From NCBI GenBank assembly GCA_049299095.1, contig JBAQWV010000154.1:1-64000 (forward strand): 64,000 nt of DNA. The letters run 5' to 3'. The translations under genes were made by a program, and so were the position numbers. Source of the stretch: JAAEKA01 sp049299095. GTDB taxonomy: Bacteria > Chloroflexota > Anaerolineae > JAAEKA01. Below, one piece after another: positions 15,993-24,386 of this stretch. A model generated the notes under the pieces. The model worked only from the letters and a program-made list of their open reading frames with translations. It did no database searches and was not told where the DNA came from. Each line of letters opens with the position of its first letter. Positions within the stretch are counted from its first letter, which is position 1.

Positions 15993-17189
15993 TTAAGCCC
16001 CGGCCCCGGCGCGGTTGCGGCCCCGCCGACGCAGGCCCTGACCGTAGCGCAGCATGTTGGCACGGAAGACCCGGCCAGCCAGCCACATCAGGATGATTCC
16101 CAGCACCAAACCGATGCCGGTCGCAGCCAGAAATTGCCATGTGGGTACACTCATAAAGATGCTGCGAATGGCGAAGGTCATCACCGCAGTGGGTGGGAAG
16201 AAGCTCAGCGCTAAAGCTAGCGGGCTGCTGGGCGCGTTGGCGAATAACGCCAGTAGGTAGATCGGCGCAAATAGGAAGATGAAGCTGAAGCCGCTGATCT
16301 GTTGCGCTTCTTGCGTGTCTACCATCGTGCCACCCAGCATTACCATCACGGCGGCGATGCACAGGAACGCGGGCAGTGATACCAGCGCCAGCAGGCCTAG
16401 ATCACGCCAATTGACAACCAGCGTGCGCAGCCAATCCCAATGCAAGACCGTTGCACCGAACCAGGCAAAGAGTGCCAGCATGACAAGCCAACTGAGCAGC
16501 AGCAAGAAGGACATGCCGACCACACCGATGATTTTGCCGGCCATCATTTGGCCGGGCGATAGCGAGGAAATGACCACCTCGATGGTGCGGTTTTGCTTTT
16601 CGGAGACTAGCGCCTCCATCAACGTGACGGTGATGGTCATCACCAGAAAGGCAAAGAGCATGGCCGCGAGCATGGGCAAGAAGATACCCACGCCGGGGAA
16701 GTCCAGCGGCAGCGAACGGTTGCGCGCCAACGCATGAACGGTGATGCTCGGCCCGTCCAGGATGAGCGCCCTGACGTTGTCTGGTTGCCCGGCCAGCAGA
16801 TTGCTGCGTACCATTTCGGTAAAGGTGCGCGCTGCGTCTGAACTGGGTTGGCCCGCAAAGACCAGCTCTACCTGCCGGTTCTGCGGATAGTCGGCGGGCA
16901 AGGCGTAGTAAAGATGGATGGTTTCCGCATCGAGCGCGACGCGCGCGGCCGCAGCATCCGCGAAGCGTTGCAGATGTACCGTGTCGGTGTCGGGCGGTAC
17001 GATTTGCAGGAAGTTACCGGGGTCTACATAGCCCAGCGTGGTGGTTTTTTGCTGGGCGCGTCCGGCCATCACGCCGATGCCGATGGTAAACAGCAGAAAG
17101 AAGGGCAGCGCCAGAATCGCCAACACAAAACTGCGTTTGAAGACGGTGTTTCTAAATTGTTGTTGTGCAACGAGCCATATTTTGGACAT
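15993..17189 (-). CDS. ABC-2 type exporter permease (NatB-like)
   Basis: The 398-residue permease has the same layout as its neighbour: N-terminal helix, external domain, then the coupling motif ALVSEKQNRTIEVVISSLSP and a helix bundle. Sequence identity with the other permease is low, so the two probably form a heterodimer. AAGGAG 7 nt before the ATG overlaps the stop of the ATPase gene, a compact operon. The Arg-rich C-terminus (GLRRRGRNRAGAGA) is cytoplasmic. Confidence 0.88.
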   Translation of the reverse strand: MSKIWLVAQQQFRNTVFKRSFVLAILALPFFLLFTIGIGVMAGRAQQKTTTLGYVDPGNFLQIVPPDTDTVHLQRFADAAAARVALDAETIHLYYALPADYPQNRQVELVFAGQPSSDAARTFTEMVRSNLLAGQPDNVRALILDGPSITVHALARNRSLPLDFPGVGIFLPMLAAMLFAFLVMTITVTLMEALVSEKQNRTIEVVISSLSPGQMMAGKIIGVVGMSFLLLLSWLVMLALFAWFGATVLHWDWLRTLVVNWRDLGLLALVSLPAFLCIAAVMVMLGGTMVDTQEAQQISGFSFIFLFAPIYLLALFANAPSSPLALALSFFPPTAVMTFAIRSIFMSVPTWQFLAATGIGLVLGIILMWLAGRVFRANMLRYGQGLRRRGRNRAGAGA

Positions 17190-17200
17190 GACTGGCTCCT

Positions 17201-18091
17201 TTACTCCTTGCCGACCACCCGAATGAAGATTTCATCCAGGCTGGGCAGGGCGATTTCGAACTGCTCCACCGCCGCGCCGCGGGCGACAAGTTGTTGCAAG
17301 ATATCCTGCGGGCTAGTTTGTTGATCGAGCAGCAAGTGCGTGCTGTCATTTTCCTGGGTGGTGTTGATCACGCCAGTTAGCTGCGGCAGCTCACCCGCGA
17401 CGCGCACGCGCACCGCATGGCCGGAATGCTCGCGGCGAATCTCGGCCAGGTTGCCATACAACACGTTGCGCCCTCGGTTGATTAGCACGATACGATGGCA
17501 CATCTCTTCAACCTGGTGCATCTGGTGTGTGGACATGAGGATCGTCACGCCCTGCTTTTGCAAATCAAGGAAAAGCTGCTTGGCAAGTTGTGAGTTGACG
17601 GGGTCCAGCCCGCTGAAGGGTTCGTCCACGATTAACAGCTCCGGCTGGTGCAGAATGGTGCTGATAATCTGCGACTTTTGTTGCATGCCCTTGCTTAGCT
17701 CTTTGATTTTTTTGGCTTTATGCTCGGTCAGATCAAAACGTTCCAGATAAGGCTGCAAACGCTGGCGCGCGTCGGCTTTGCTGAGGCCCTTGAGCGTCGC
17801 CAGGTAGATCAGGCACTCTTCCAACTGCATATCCTGGTACAAACCACGTTCTTCGGGCATGTAGCCGATGCGGTTTTTCTTGGTTTCGGTCATTGGGCCG
17901 CCGAGAACGGAGGCTGTGCCCGCGTCGCCCTTGAAAATATCGAGCATGACGCGGATGCTGGTGGTCTTGCCAGAGCCGTTGGGGCCAAGCAAGCCGAAGA
18001 TTTCGCCCTGGTTCACTGCAAACGACACGTCAGAAACGGCCTGGGCCGTGCCGAACGCTTTGGCGAGATGGGAAACTTCAACAGTAGGCAT
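17201..18091 (-). CDS. ABC exporter ATP-binding subunit (NatA-like)
   Basis: The 296-residue ATPase shows Walker A GPNGSGKTT, Q-loop region IGYMPEERGLY, signature LSKGMQQK and Walker B LLIVDEPFSGLDP, the NatA subclass pattern. A C-terminal 80-residue extension matches the usual regulatory tail. I start at the ATG at 18091 with AAAGGAAAGGA upstream; a TTG at 18097 is too close to that site. It begins 2 nt after the XRE regulator stops, so the exporter is expressed with its regulator. Confidence 0.93.
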   Translation of the reverse strand: MPTVEVSHLAKAFGTAQAVSDVSFAVNQGEIFGLLGPNGSGKTTSIRVMLDIFKGDAGTASVLGGPMTETKKNRIGYMPEERGLYQDMQLEECLIYLATLKGLSKADARQRLQPYLERFDLTEHKAKKIKELSKGMQQKSQIISTILHQPELLIVDEPFSGLDPVNSQLAKQLFLDLQKQGVTILMSTHQMHQVEEMCHRIVLINRGRNVLYGNLAEIRREHSGHAVRVRVAGELPQLTGVINTTQENDSTHLLLDQQTSPQDILQQLVARGAAVEQFEIALPSLDEIFIRVVGKE

Positions 18092-18093
18092 TG

Positions 18094-18312
18094 TCAATCC
18101 TTTCCTTTGAGCAAGTCAGCAGGCATCGGCGTAAAGATTTGCTCGATGGGCTGATTAAAAAGCTGGGCAATTTTGAAGGCTAGCGACAGGCTGGGGTCAT
18201 ATTTGCCCGTTTCAATGGCGTTGATCGTCTGACGTGATACATCAAGCCGCTCGGCCAAGTCCGACTGCGACCAACGATGCTCAGCCCGCAGCACGCGCAA
18301 GGTGTTCTTCAC
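18094..18312 (-). CDS. XRE-family transcriptional regulator of the ABC operon
   Basis: This short protein (72 residues) is almost only a Cro/C1 helix-turn-helix: LRAEHRWSQSDLAERLDVSRQTINAIETGKYDPSLSLA, then the common NQPIEQIF tail. The GTG start at 18312 has GGAGG 6 nt upstream and overlaps the preceding stop as GTGA. Short regulators of this kind often control adjacent efflux genes. A palindrome over the operon -35 (18758-18774) is a plausible operator. Confidence 0.88.
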   Translation of the reverse strand: MKNTLRVLRAEHRWSQSDLAERLDVSRQTINAIETGKYDPSLSLAFKIAQLFNQPIEQIFTPMPADLLKGKD

Positions 18313-18686
18313 CGATACCTCCGACTGAATACGACCGTACCCAGCAGCCAAAGCGTGCCCATGATCGGCCATACGACGAAGGCACTGACCCGCGGGAAGC
18401 CCACTCCTTCCAGAAAGCCGTAGCCGAAGGTAATGATCGCTGTGCCGGCAAAGGCAAAGCCGAGCGCCTCAAGCTGGATTTGGCGTTGCAACTCGTCCAC
18501 ACGGCGCAGGTAGCGTACCACTGCCACCACAATCAGCAGCGAGGGCAGCATGGGGATCAGCGCCACAGGAATGCGCCAGGGGTTGATCGGGTGCGCACTC
18601 AACCAACCGAGCGAAAGTAGTAGCAACACACTGTACAACACAAAGGCGGCGATCATTTCTATCAGGTAGCGGATGTGTTTGTTCAT
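18309..18686 (-). CDS. Small four-helix membrane protein, first gene of the ABC operon
   Basis: The 125 residues form about four transmembrane helices with a charged middle segment, VVRYLRRVDELQRQIQLEALGF, resembling small integral membrane proteins that often accompany an XRE regulator of this type. Function unknown; it could be a sensor or antagonist of the regulator. It overlaps the regulator start by 4 nt. Confidence 0.7.
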   Translation of the reverse strand: MNKHIRYLIEMIAAFVLYSVLLLLSLGWLSAHPINPWRIPVALIPMLPSLLIVVAVVRYLRRVDELQRQIQLEALGFAFAGTAIITFGYGFLEGVGFPRVSAFVVWPIMGTLWLLGTVVFSRRYR

Positions 18687-18744
18687 GGTGGTGCCTTCAG
18701 GGCTTTGTCTGCCGAGCCGGTGAATCTATCTTGTCGGTTTATGA

Positions 18745-18773
18745 ATTGTAAAGAAAACTTGATATTTTGTCAA
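18745..18773 (-). promoter_or_regulatory. Promoter of the XRE/ABC operon
   Basis: The minus strand has TTGACA (18773-18768), a 17-nt spacer and TACAAT (18750-18745), near-consensus for sigma-70. Confidence 0.88.
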
Positions 18774-18774
18774 G
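18758..18774 (-). promoter_or_regulatory. Candidate operator palindrome over the -35
   Basis: CTTGACAAAATATCAAG has 5-nt inverted arms (CTTGA/TCAAG) around 7 nt and covers the -35 hexamer and part of the spacer. Binding there would block the promoter. It is the best candidate site for the XRE regulator of the same operon. Confidence 0.5.
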
Positions 18775-19036
18775 ATGTAGCGACAAATGAATTAAATATT
18801 TTATAAATCAAGTTTTTGCTGGTGGTAGATGTTGGAATGGTTGTTATTCCGAGACGCGTCAGGGCCACGGAATCTCCGGGTGAAGGCACAAAAACAGGGA
18901 TTTCTCGTCCTTTACCCCTTGAAATGGCACTAACTGTACAAGTCGTATGAGACTGAACAGCGAGATTGGTCAACGTCGCTTGCCGCAGCTGTCTGATGTT
19001 TTGAAACAAACTCCGTAACACCAGTTAACTGAAAAG
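18775..19036. other. Gap without a recognisable gene; contains a dispersed repeat pair
   Basis: From 18836 to about 18930 lie two opposed copies of a dispersed repeat: TTGTTATTCCGAG...GGAATCTCC and GGGATTTCTCGTC...TTGAAATGGCA. An AT-rich stretch (18778-18805) precedes it. The reading frame at 18770-19021 on the minus strand shows no familiar domain and runs through the repeat, so I do not call it a gene. Confidence 0.55.
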
Positions 19037-19067
19037 AAAGGCCCCTGGAACTTCCAGGGGCCTTTTT
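19037..19067 (+). terminator. Strong terminator-like hairpin with no gene reading into it
   Basis: AAAGGCCCCTGGAA and TTCCAGGGGCCTTT are nearly contiguous arms and TTTTT follows on the plus strand. The nearest upstream gene is on the minus strand and points away. On the minus strand the hairpin would stop transcripts antisense to the 19098 gene. Confidence 0.75.
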
Positions 19068-19082
19068 AGCAGCAGCAAACGA

Positions 19083-19091
19083 TGGTACAAT
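19083..19091 (+). promoter_or_regulatory. Extended -10 for a leaderless mRNA
   Basis: TGGTACAAT (extended -10) ends 6 nt before the ATG at 19098, so transcription should start at or next to the initiation codon. No Shine-Dalgarno sequence is present. Confidence 0.55.
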
Positions 19092-19097
19092 CACCGC

Positions 19098-19973
19098 ATG
19101 ATTATTACTGTACGTTTGGGCGAACCGATCCGCCGGCTGGCGGGGTCTGTTCTCGTCACGCTGGAGTTTCCCGCTCCCACGGTCAGCGTCGCAGAAGCGT
19201 TGGCGCGGCTGGAAGATGAGTATCCCGGCTTTGCAGCGGCGTTGACCGGCGACGTACAAGGGCATCGTGCGCCTTACCAAATCTTCATCAACGCGCGCCG
19301 TGTTCTCGTGGATGAGGCGGCGCGCGTCTGGCTGGTGTCCGGCGACAAACTCGCCATCTTCCTGCCCGCCATTGGCGGCCAGATTTCGGCCACCCCCTTG
19401 CCCGGCAGCTTTTATCAGCGTCCCACACTAACCGTCGCACGCGACTTGTTGGGTTGCATAGTCGTGCGCATACTGGACGGGCAACGGCTGGCTGGCCGCA
19501 TCAGCGAGGTCGAGGCGTATATTGGCGAGGAAGATCAGGCCAGCCACGCAGCCCGCGGCCAGACCCAGCGCAATCGGGCGATGTACGGCCCCGGTGGGTT
19601 GGCCTATGTCTACCTTATCTATGGCATGTATTCCTGTCTGAACGTGGTGACGGAAACTGCCGAATTTCCCGCCGCGGTGCTGATCCGAGCCATCGAGCCG
19701 GTGGACGGCGTGACCCTGATACAGGCCAATCGCGGCCAGCGCCCCCTGCGCGGCCTGCTCAACGGCCCGGCCAAATTGTGCCAGGCCCTGCAAATTGACC
19801 GCAGCTTCAACGGCCATGACCTAGCCACAGGCCACGACCTATGGCTGGAAGCAGGCGAGCCTGTACCAGACAGTGTCGTTCGTGCTACCCCGCGCATCAA
19901 CGTCAGCGGCGACGAACACGCCCGCACGATCCCCTGGCGCTTTGTGGTGACACGCCAGCATCTACCCCTCTGA
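19098..19973 (+). CDS. Fusion of a MoaD/ThiS-type ubiquitin-like domain and a 3-methyladenine DNA glycosylase
   Basis: Residues 1-94 are a complete beta-grasp sulfur-carrier domain: MIITVRLGEPIRRL start, the VAEALARLEDEYPGF helix, INARRV, GDKLAIFLP, and a terminal Ala-Ile-Gly-Gly. MoaD proteins normally stop there. Here the next codon is CAG (19380-19382), one base from TAG, and the frame continues. Residues 101-291 are an AAG/MPG-type glycosylase: FYQRPTLTVARDLLGC, the ISEVEAYIGEEDQASHA active-site region with the catalytic-type Glu, RNRAMYGPGGLAYVYLIYGM, and LNGPAKLCQAL. The domains are a sulfur or adenylate carrier and a DNA base-excision enzyme. Either domain alone would be a confident call; what the fusion does is unknown. 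Confidence 0.9.
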   Translation: MIITVRLGEPIRRLAGSVLVTLEFPAPTVSVAEALARLEDEYPGFAAALTGDVQGHRAPYQIFINARRVLVDEAARVWLVSGDKLAIFLPAIGGQISATPLPGSFYQRPTLTVARDLLGCIVVRILDGQRLAGRISEVEAYIGEEDQASHAARGQTQRNRAMYGPGGLAYVYLIYGMYSCLNVVTETAEFPAAVLIRAIEPVDGVTLIQANRGQRPLRGLLNGPAKLCQALQIDRSFNGHDLATGHDLWLEAGEPVPDSVVRATPRINVSGDEHARTIPWRFVVTRQHLPL

Positions 19974-20005
19974 TGATTGCTTGCGGGTTTCTAGATCAGG
20001 ACTGA

Positions 20006-21541
20006 CTATCCCCGGCGCAGCAGCGGCAGCAACTCTTTCCGCCCCAGCAGCAGCGCAAACAAGGCAAAAACAACCATACCCAGCGCCACACCACCGCCCG
20101 CGATCAGCAATGGCGACCACCCCGCGGCCGCGCGCAGGAAAAACACCAGCGCCACGGCCATCGCGGCAGCGCCCGGCAGCGCCCGGCCTAAACTCTCCAA
20201 TAAGCGCCTGCCTCCCAAACTGCCCAACTTTGGACGGATCAACCACAGCAGCGCCAGCGTCTCCAGGGTGGTGGCAACCGTGTTCGCCAGAGCCAAACCG
20301 CCGAAAGACAAAGGACGGATCAGCAGCAGCGACAGCAACAGGTTGACCAGCATCGCGCCCACGCCGATTTTTACCGGTGTCCAGGTGTCGTGCAACGCAT
20401 AAAATACCCGCGTTAGCACCTCCAACAGACTGTGAGCCATCAGACCAAGCGCATAAAAGCTCAGCGCGTAAGCTGTCATGGTGGTGGACGTGGCCGTGAA
20501 CTCGCCACGCTGCAAGGCGACCTCGATGATCGGCACGCGCAGCAGGAACAACCCGACTGTGGCAGGCAGTGTTACCCAGATCACTGCACGCAGGACAGTA
20601 TTTAGCGTCGAACGCAGCGCGGTCAACTGTCCCTGTGCCACTTGCGCGGAAAAGGTCGGAAAGAGCGCGGTGGCAATGCCCTGGGCAATGATCCCCTGCG
20701 GTAGCAGCATCAGCAACCAGGCATAGTTCAGCGCCGAAATTGGACCTTCGCCCAGGTGCGACGCCAGACTGGCATTGACGATAAAATTGAGTTGCACCGC
20801 GCCCAGCCCCAACATGCGCGGCCCCATCAGCCTTCCTACCTCGCGCACGTCTGGGTTGTTCAGGCCAAACATGGCCGTGTAGCGCGGGCCGCGGCGCAGC
20901 AAAGCCGGCACCTGGACGAGCAGATGCGCCAGCGCGCCGGCCACCACGCCCAGCGCCAAACCGTACACTCCCAGGCTGGGCACCAGGAACCACGCACCCA
21001 GCAGGATCATCAAATTATACAGCAACGGCGCCAGCGCGGGTGCCAGAAAATGATGGAAGCTGTTGAGAATGCCCATTACGATGCCGCTGATGCTAAAAAT
21101 AATTGGCGCCAGCAGCATGATGGTCATCAACTGCACGGTGAGGGCTTGCTGTTCCGGGCTGAAACCAGGCGCGATAATGTGTGACACCAGCGGTCTGGCC
21201 AGCAACGCAGCCAACACAGCCAGCACGGTCGTCGCCACCAGCACGACGTTCGTGACCGAGCTGGCCAGCCGCCAGGCTTGCGCGTGCGTGGGATCGTTTT
21301 CTTGCGCCAGGCGCGCGGTGAACGTGGGGATAAACGCCGAGGCCAACGCGCCGCCCGCCACCAGGTAGAAGATCAGGTCGGGCACGCGAAAGGCCGCGAG
21401 GTAAGCGTCCAACTCTGCGCCGGTACCCAGGCGCGCGGCGACCACGGCTTCACGCAGCAGGCCCAGCACGCGACTGGCCGCAAACAACAAGGATACCAGC
21501 CCGGCAGAGCGGGCAATTTGACGACGGGATGCAATAGTCAT
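20006..21541 (-). CDS. murJ: Lipid II flippase MurJ (MviN family)
   Basis: The 511-residue membrane protein has about 14 helices and the family's conserved N-terminus: SAGLVSLLFAASRVLGLLREAVVAARLG, then FRVPDLIFYLVAGGALASAFIPTFT. MurJ moves lipid II across the cytoplasmic membrane for peptidoglycan synthesis. I start at the ATG at 21541, 12 nt after a TATAAT box. The family also contains non-essential MviN homologues, but length and motifs fit MurJ. Confidence 0.9.
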   Translation of the reverse strand: MTIASRRQIARSAGLVSLLFAASRVLGLLREAVVAARLGTGAELDAYLAAFRVPDLIFYLVAGGALASAFIPTFTARLAQENDPTHAQAWRLASSVTNVVLVATTVLAVLAALLARPLVSHIIAPGFSPEQQALTVQLMTIMLLAPIIFSISGIVMGILNSFHHFLAPALAPLLYNLMILLGAWFLVPSLGVYGLALGVVAGALAHLLVQVPALLRRGPRYTAMFGLNNPDVREVGRLMGPRMLGLGAVQLNFIVNASLASHLGEGPISALNYAWLLMLLPQGIIAQGIATALFPTFSAQVAQGQLTALRSTLNTVLRAVIWVTLPATVGLFLLRVPIIEVALQRGEFTATSTTMTAYALSFYALGLMAHSLLEVLTRVFYALHDTWTPVKIGVGAMLVNLLLSLLLIRPLSFGGLALANTVATTLETLALLWLIRPKLGSLGGRRLLESLGRALPGAAAMAVALVFFLRAAAGWSPLLIAGGGVALGMVVFALFALLLGRKELLPLLRRG

Positions 21542-21553
21542 GGGTAATTGTGG

Positions 21554-21561
21554 ATTATAAT
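21554..21561. promoter_or_regulatory. Palindromic -10 shared by the divergent murJ and M1 peptidase genes
   Basis: ATTATAAT reads as TATAAT on both strands. For murJ it would give a leader of only about 5 nt. For the plus-strand peptidase it lies about 60 nt before the start. No convincing -35 is seen for the plus strand; TTGTGT 18 nt away could serve murJ. Confidence 0.5.
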
Positions 21562-21621
21562 CAGGAAACAGACAGCAACACAATCCGCATTATGGTTGAA
21601 GAAAGAATGGAGAAGAAGCAC

Positions 21622-23208
21622 ATGTTACGACGTCGCCTAGCCCCACTGATTGTCTTGAGTATGGTCTTGCTGATCACCGCGTGCCGCGCGCGTCCTGCGT
21701 CTATACCTACGCCGCAGCCCACCCCGACGCCACAGCCTGCCGCGACCATTGCTTCTGCGACAGTTGACGCACCGAGGCCAGACAGCGCCGATACATTGCC
21801 CGCTTCATCGCTGTTTACCTGGGCCTGGGAAGATCGCACCCCGTTCGAGCACGGAGTGGTGATGGGCGCACAGGTGGCGCTGGCCCAGCAACCCGCGGCC
21901 AGTGTCTATCACCTGGAACTGCATCTGGCGGATAGCTTGACGGCGCTGACCGGTCACGAAGAAGTGCATTACACCAACGCGGAAACCGAGCCGCTCGACG
22001 ATCTGGCGCTGCGGCTATTTCCCAACCTGCTCGGCGGCAGCATGACTGTGCATTCGGTGCAGGTAAACGGCCAGGCGGCCGCGTCGCGGTTGGCGCAACA
22101 GGACAGCGTACTCTTTGTACCGATGTCACCCCCACTGCGGCCCGGCCAATCGGTGGTGCTGGCGTTGGACTTTGCAGTGACTATCCCCACGGACGCGGCC
22201 AGCAGCAATTATGGCATCTTCGCCTACACCAACGACATTCTGGCGCTGGCGCACGCCTATCCGATGGTCGCCGTGTACGACGAAGAAGGCTGGAACATCG
22301 AAATCGCGCCGCAGGAGGGCGACATCGTGTACGCGGACGCCAGCTACTACCTGGTGCGCATCCACGCGCCCGCACAGTTGGTTATCGTCAGCGCGGGCAC
22401 GCGGCTGGATGAAGTGCAAACTGCGACCGGACAAACCATCACAGTGGCGGCTGGCCCGGCGCGCGATTTCTATTTGGCTGCCAGTGCCGCGTATGCTGAA
22501 GCAGTCAGCGTACAGGCAGGCGAGACGTTGGTTCGCAGCTATGCCCTGCCGGGTGAGCAGGCCAGCGCGCAGGAGGTAGCCGATATTGCCGCGCAGGCCC
22601 TTGCCTTCTTCAACGAACAGTTTGGGCCTTATCCGTACCGTGAACTGGACTTCGCTGCCACCCCAACCCTGGCGCTGGGTGTAGAATATCCGGGCATGAT
22701 TGTCATGAACGAAGTCATTGATGCCGAACGCAGCCCGCAAATCCTGGAAAGCACCGTGGTACACGAAGTGGCGCACCAATGGTTTTACAACCTGGTCGGT
22801 AACGATCAGGTGGATGAGCCTTGGCTGGATGAATCGCTGTCGCAATATGCCACGCTGCTGTATTACCGGCAGGTCTACGGTAAAGCAGGCGAAACGGGCT
22901 TCCGTCGCTCGCTGGAGCGCGCATGGGGCGAGTTCGACAACGAACCGATTCCCATCGGCGCGTCGGTGGCCGCGTATGCCGATGGCGGCGAGTACGCAGG
23001 GACGTATGTCGCGATTATCTATGGCCGCGGCGCGCTTTTCTTCGAGGCGCTCAGTGAGGCGATGGGAGAAGCGACCTTTACCGCGTTTCTACGCGAGTAT
23101 GTACAGCGCAAGGCGTGGGGGATTAGCTCTACTGCCGATTTCCGCGCCCTGGCCGAGCAACAATGTGATTGCGACCTGGGGCCGCTCTTCACCGAGTGGG
23201 TGTATTGA
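21622..23208 (+). CDS. M1-family zinc metallopeptidase lipoprotein
   Basis: A signal peptide ends in a lipobox (LLITAC), followed by a Pro/Thr/Gln-rich linker (PTPQPTPTPQP), so the protein is probably membrane-anchored outside the cell. The catalytic part has H381-E-V-A-H385 and the third zinc ligand E404 in DESLSQY, the M1 spacing, with a substrate-binding segment VEYPGMIVM in place of GAMEN. I chose the ATG at 21622 (GGAG 9 nt upstream), which puts the lipobox near residue 17. It probably trims peptides outside the cell. The family identification is secure; the substrate is not. Confidence 0.88.
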   Translation: MLRRRLAPLIVLSMVLLITACRARPASIPTPQPTPTPQPAATIASATVDAPRPDSADTLPASSLFTWAWEDRTPFEHGVVMGAQVALAQQPAASVYHLELHLADSLTALTGHEEVHYTNAETEPLDDLALRLFPNLLGGSMTVHSVQVNGQAAASRLAQQDSVLFVPMSPPLRPGQSVVLALDFAVTIPTDAASSNYGIFAYTNDILALAHAYPMVAVYDEEGWNIEIAPQEGDIVYADASYYLVRIHAPAQLVIVSAGTRLDEVQTATGQTITVAAGPARDFYLAASAAYAEAVSVQAGETLVRSYALPGEQASAQEVADIAAQALAFFNEQFGPYPYRELDFAATPTLALGVEYPGMIVMNEVIDAERSPQILESTVVHEVAHQWFYNLVGNDQVDEPWLDESLSQYATLLYYRQVYGKAGETGFRRSLERAWGEFDNEPIPIGASVAAYADGGEYAGTYVAIIYGRGALFFEALSEAMGEATFTAFLREYVQRKAWGISSTADFRALAEQQCDCDLGPLFTEWVY

Positions 23209-23213
23209 GGCGG

Positions 23214-24386
23214 TCAGAAGGCTAGTGCGTTGCGCACGAAGCGCAGCGCGGTTTCTGCCAGCACAGCCGCGCCAATGGGCAGCGCGTCCTCGTCCAGATC
23301 GAAAGTGGCCGTATGCAGATAGCTGGCCGGGCCACCGGGGCGTCGCACGCCCAGCCGGAACATGGCGCCGGGCGCGCGCTGCGCCATAAACGCGAAATCC
23401 TCTGCTCCCATGCTTGGTTCGCTTGCGCCAACGTTGACCGCGCCCAGTTCGTCCGCCGCGACGGCACTTAGCCAGTCTACAGCCCGCGGATCGTTGTAGA
23501 GCGGGGGATAGCCGCGCTCGATTGCCAGCGCGTAATCGCCGCCAAAGCTGCGCGTGAGGCTGAATGCCCGCTCGACATCGGCGATCAACTGCTCGCGCAC
23601 GTCACGGTCGAAGCTGCGTAGCGTGCCCAACAGGGTAACCGCGTCGGGAATGACGTTATCGGCTGCGCCGCCCTGTACTTTGCCGACTGTCACCACGCAC
23701 GGCAGGGTCGGACCAATACGCCGCGAGGGAATGGCATAGAGTGCGTTGAGTACCTGACTGGTGAGCCAAATCGGATCGAGGGTGTGATGCGGGTAAGCAC
23801 CATGACCGCCACGGCCCAAAACATGACCGTGAAAGTTGTCTACGGCGGCTTGCATCCAGCCGCTGCTGACCTGAATCTGCCCGGTTTCCAGGGTGCCGTG
23901 GACGTGCAACGCAATCACTGCGTCCACGCCGTCCAGCGCGCCATCTTCGATCATGCGTGGCGCGCCGCTGATGCCGTTGTCGTAGCCCCCTTCTTCAGAG
24001 GGCTGAAACAGCAGGCGCACCTGGCCGGGGAACTGGCGGCCATTGAGCAGGCGCGCCACACCCAGCAGCATGGCCGTGTGGGCATCGTGACCGCAGGCGT
24101 GCATCTTGCCCGCGTTTTGTGAGGCAAAGGACAGGCCGGTTTGCTCGTGGATGGGCAGCGCGTCCATGTCGGCGCGCACGCCGATCACCGGGCCATCGCC
24201 GTCGCCCAGATACGCCACCACGCCGCTTTTGCCGACGCCGCTGCGATATTCGACGCCCAGCTCGGCCAGCGCCTGCGTAACTACGCCACTAGTGTGGACA
24301 AGATCAAAACCCAGTTCGGGCTGCTGATGAATGGTACGTCGCCAATGGATCAACTGATCCTGAATGGCCTTGGCTTCTGCTAGCAT
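23214..24386 (-). CDS. M20 family amidohydrolase (hippurate / N-acyl-amino-acid hydrolase type)
   Basis: The 390-residue enzyme has the di-metal site of M20D peptidases: GVRADMDALPIHE, MHACGHDAHTAMLLG, FQPSEEGGYDNG and ALHVHG, and a lid domain in between. Members remove an acyl group from amino acids or open auxin-type conjugates. It converges with the M1 gene, with only 5 bp between the stops. Confidence 0.9.
   Translation of the reverse strand: MLAEAKAIQDQLIHWRRTIHQQPELGFDLVHTSGVVTQALAELGVEYRSGVGKSGVVAYLGDGDGPVIGVRADMDALPIHEQTGLSFASQNAGKMHACGHDAHTAMLLGVARLLNGRQFPGQVRLLFQPSEEGGYDNGISGAPRMIEDGALDGVDAVIALHVHGTLETGQIQVSSGWMQAAVDNFHGHVLGRGGHGAYPHHTLDPIWLTSQVLNALYAIPSRRIGPTLPCVVTVGKVQGGAADNVIPDAVTLLGTLRSFDRDVREQLIADVERAFSLTRSFGGDYALAIERGYPPLYNDPRAVDWLSAVAADELGAVNVGASEPSMGAEDFAFMAQRAPGAMFRLGVRRPGGPASYLHTATFDLDEDALPIGAAVLAETALRFVRNALAF

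Noticed and set aside
18770..19021. 83-codon minus-strand frame
   Set aside because: It runs through dispersed repeats and has no ribosome site or known domain.
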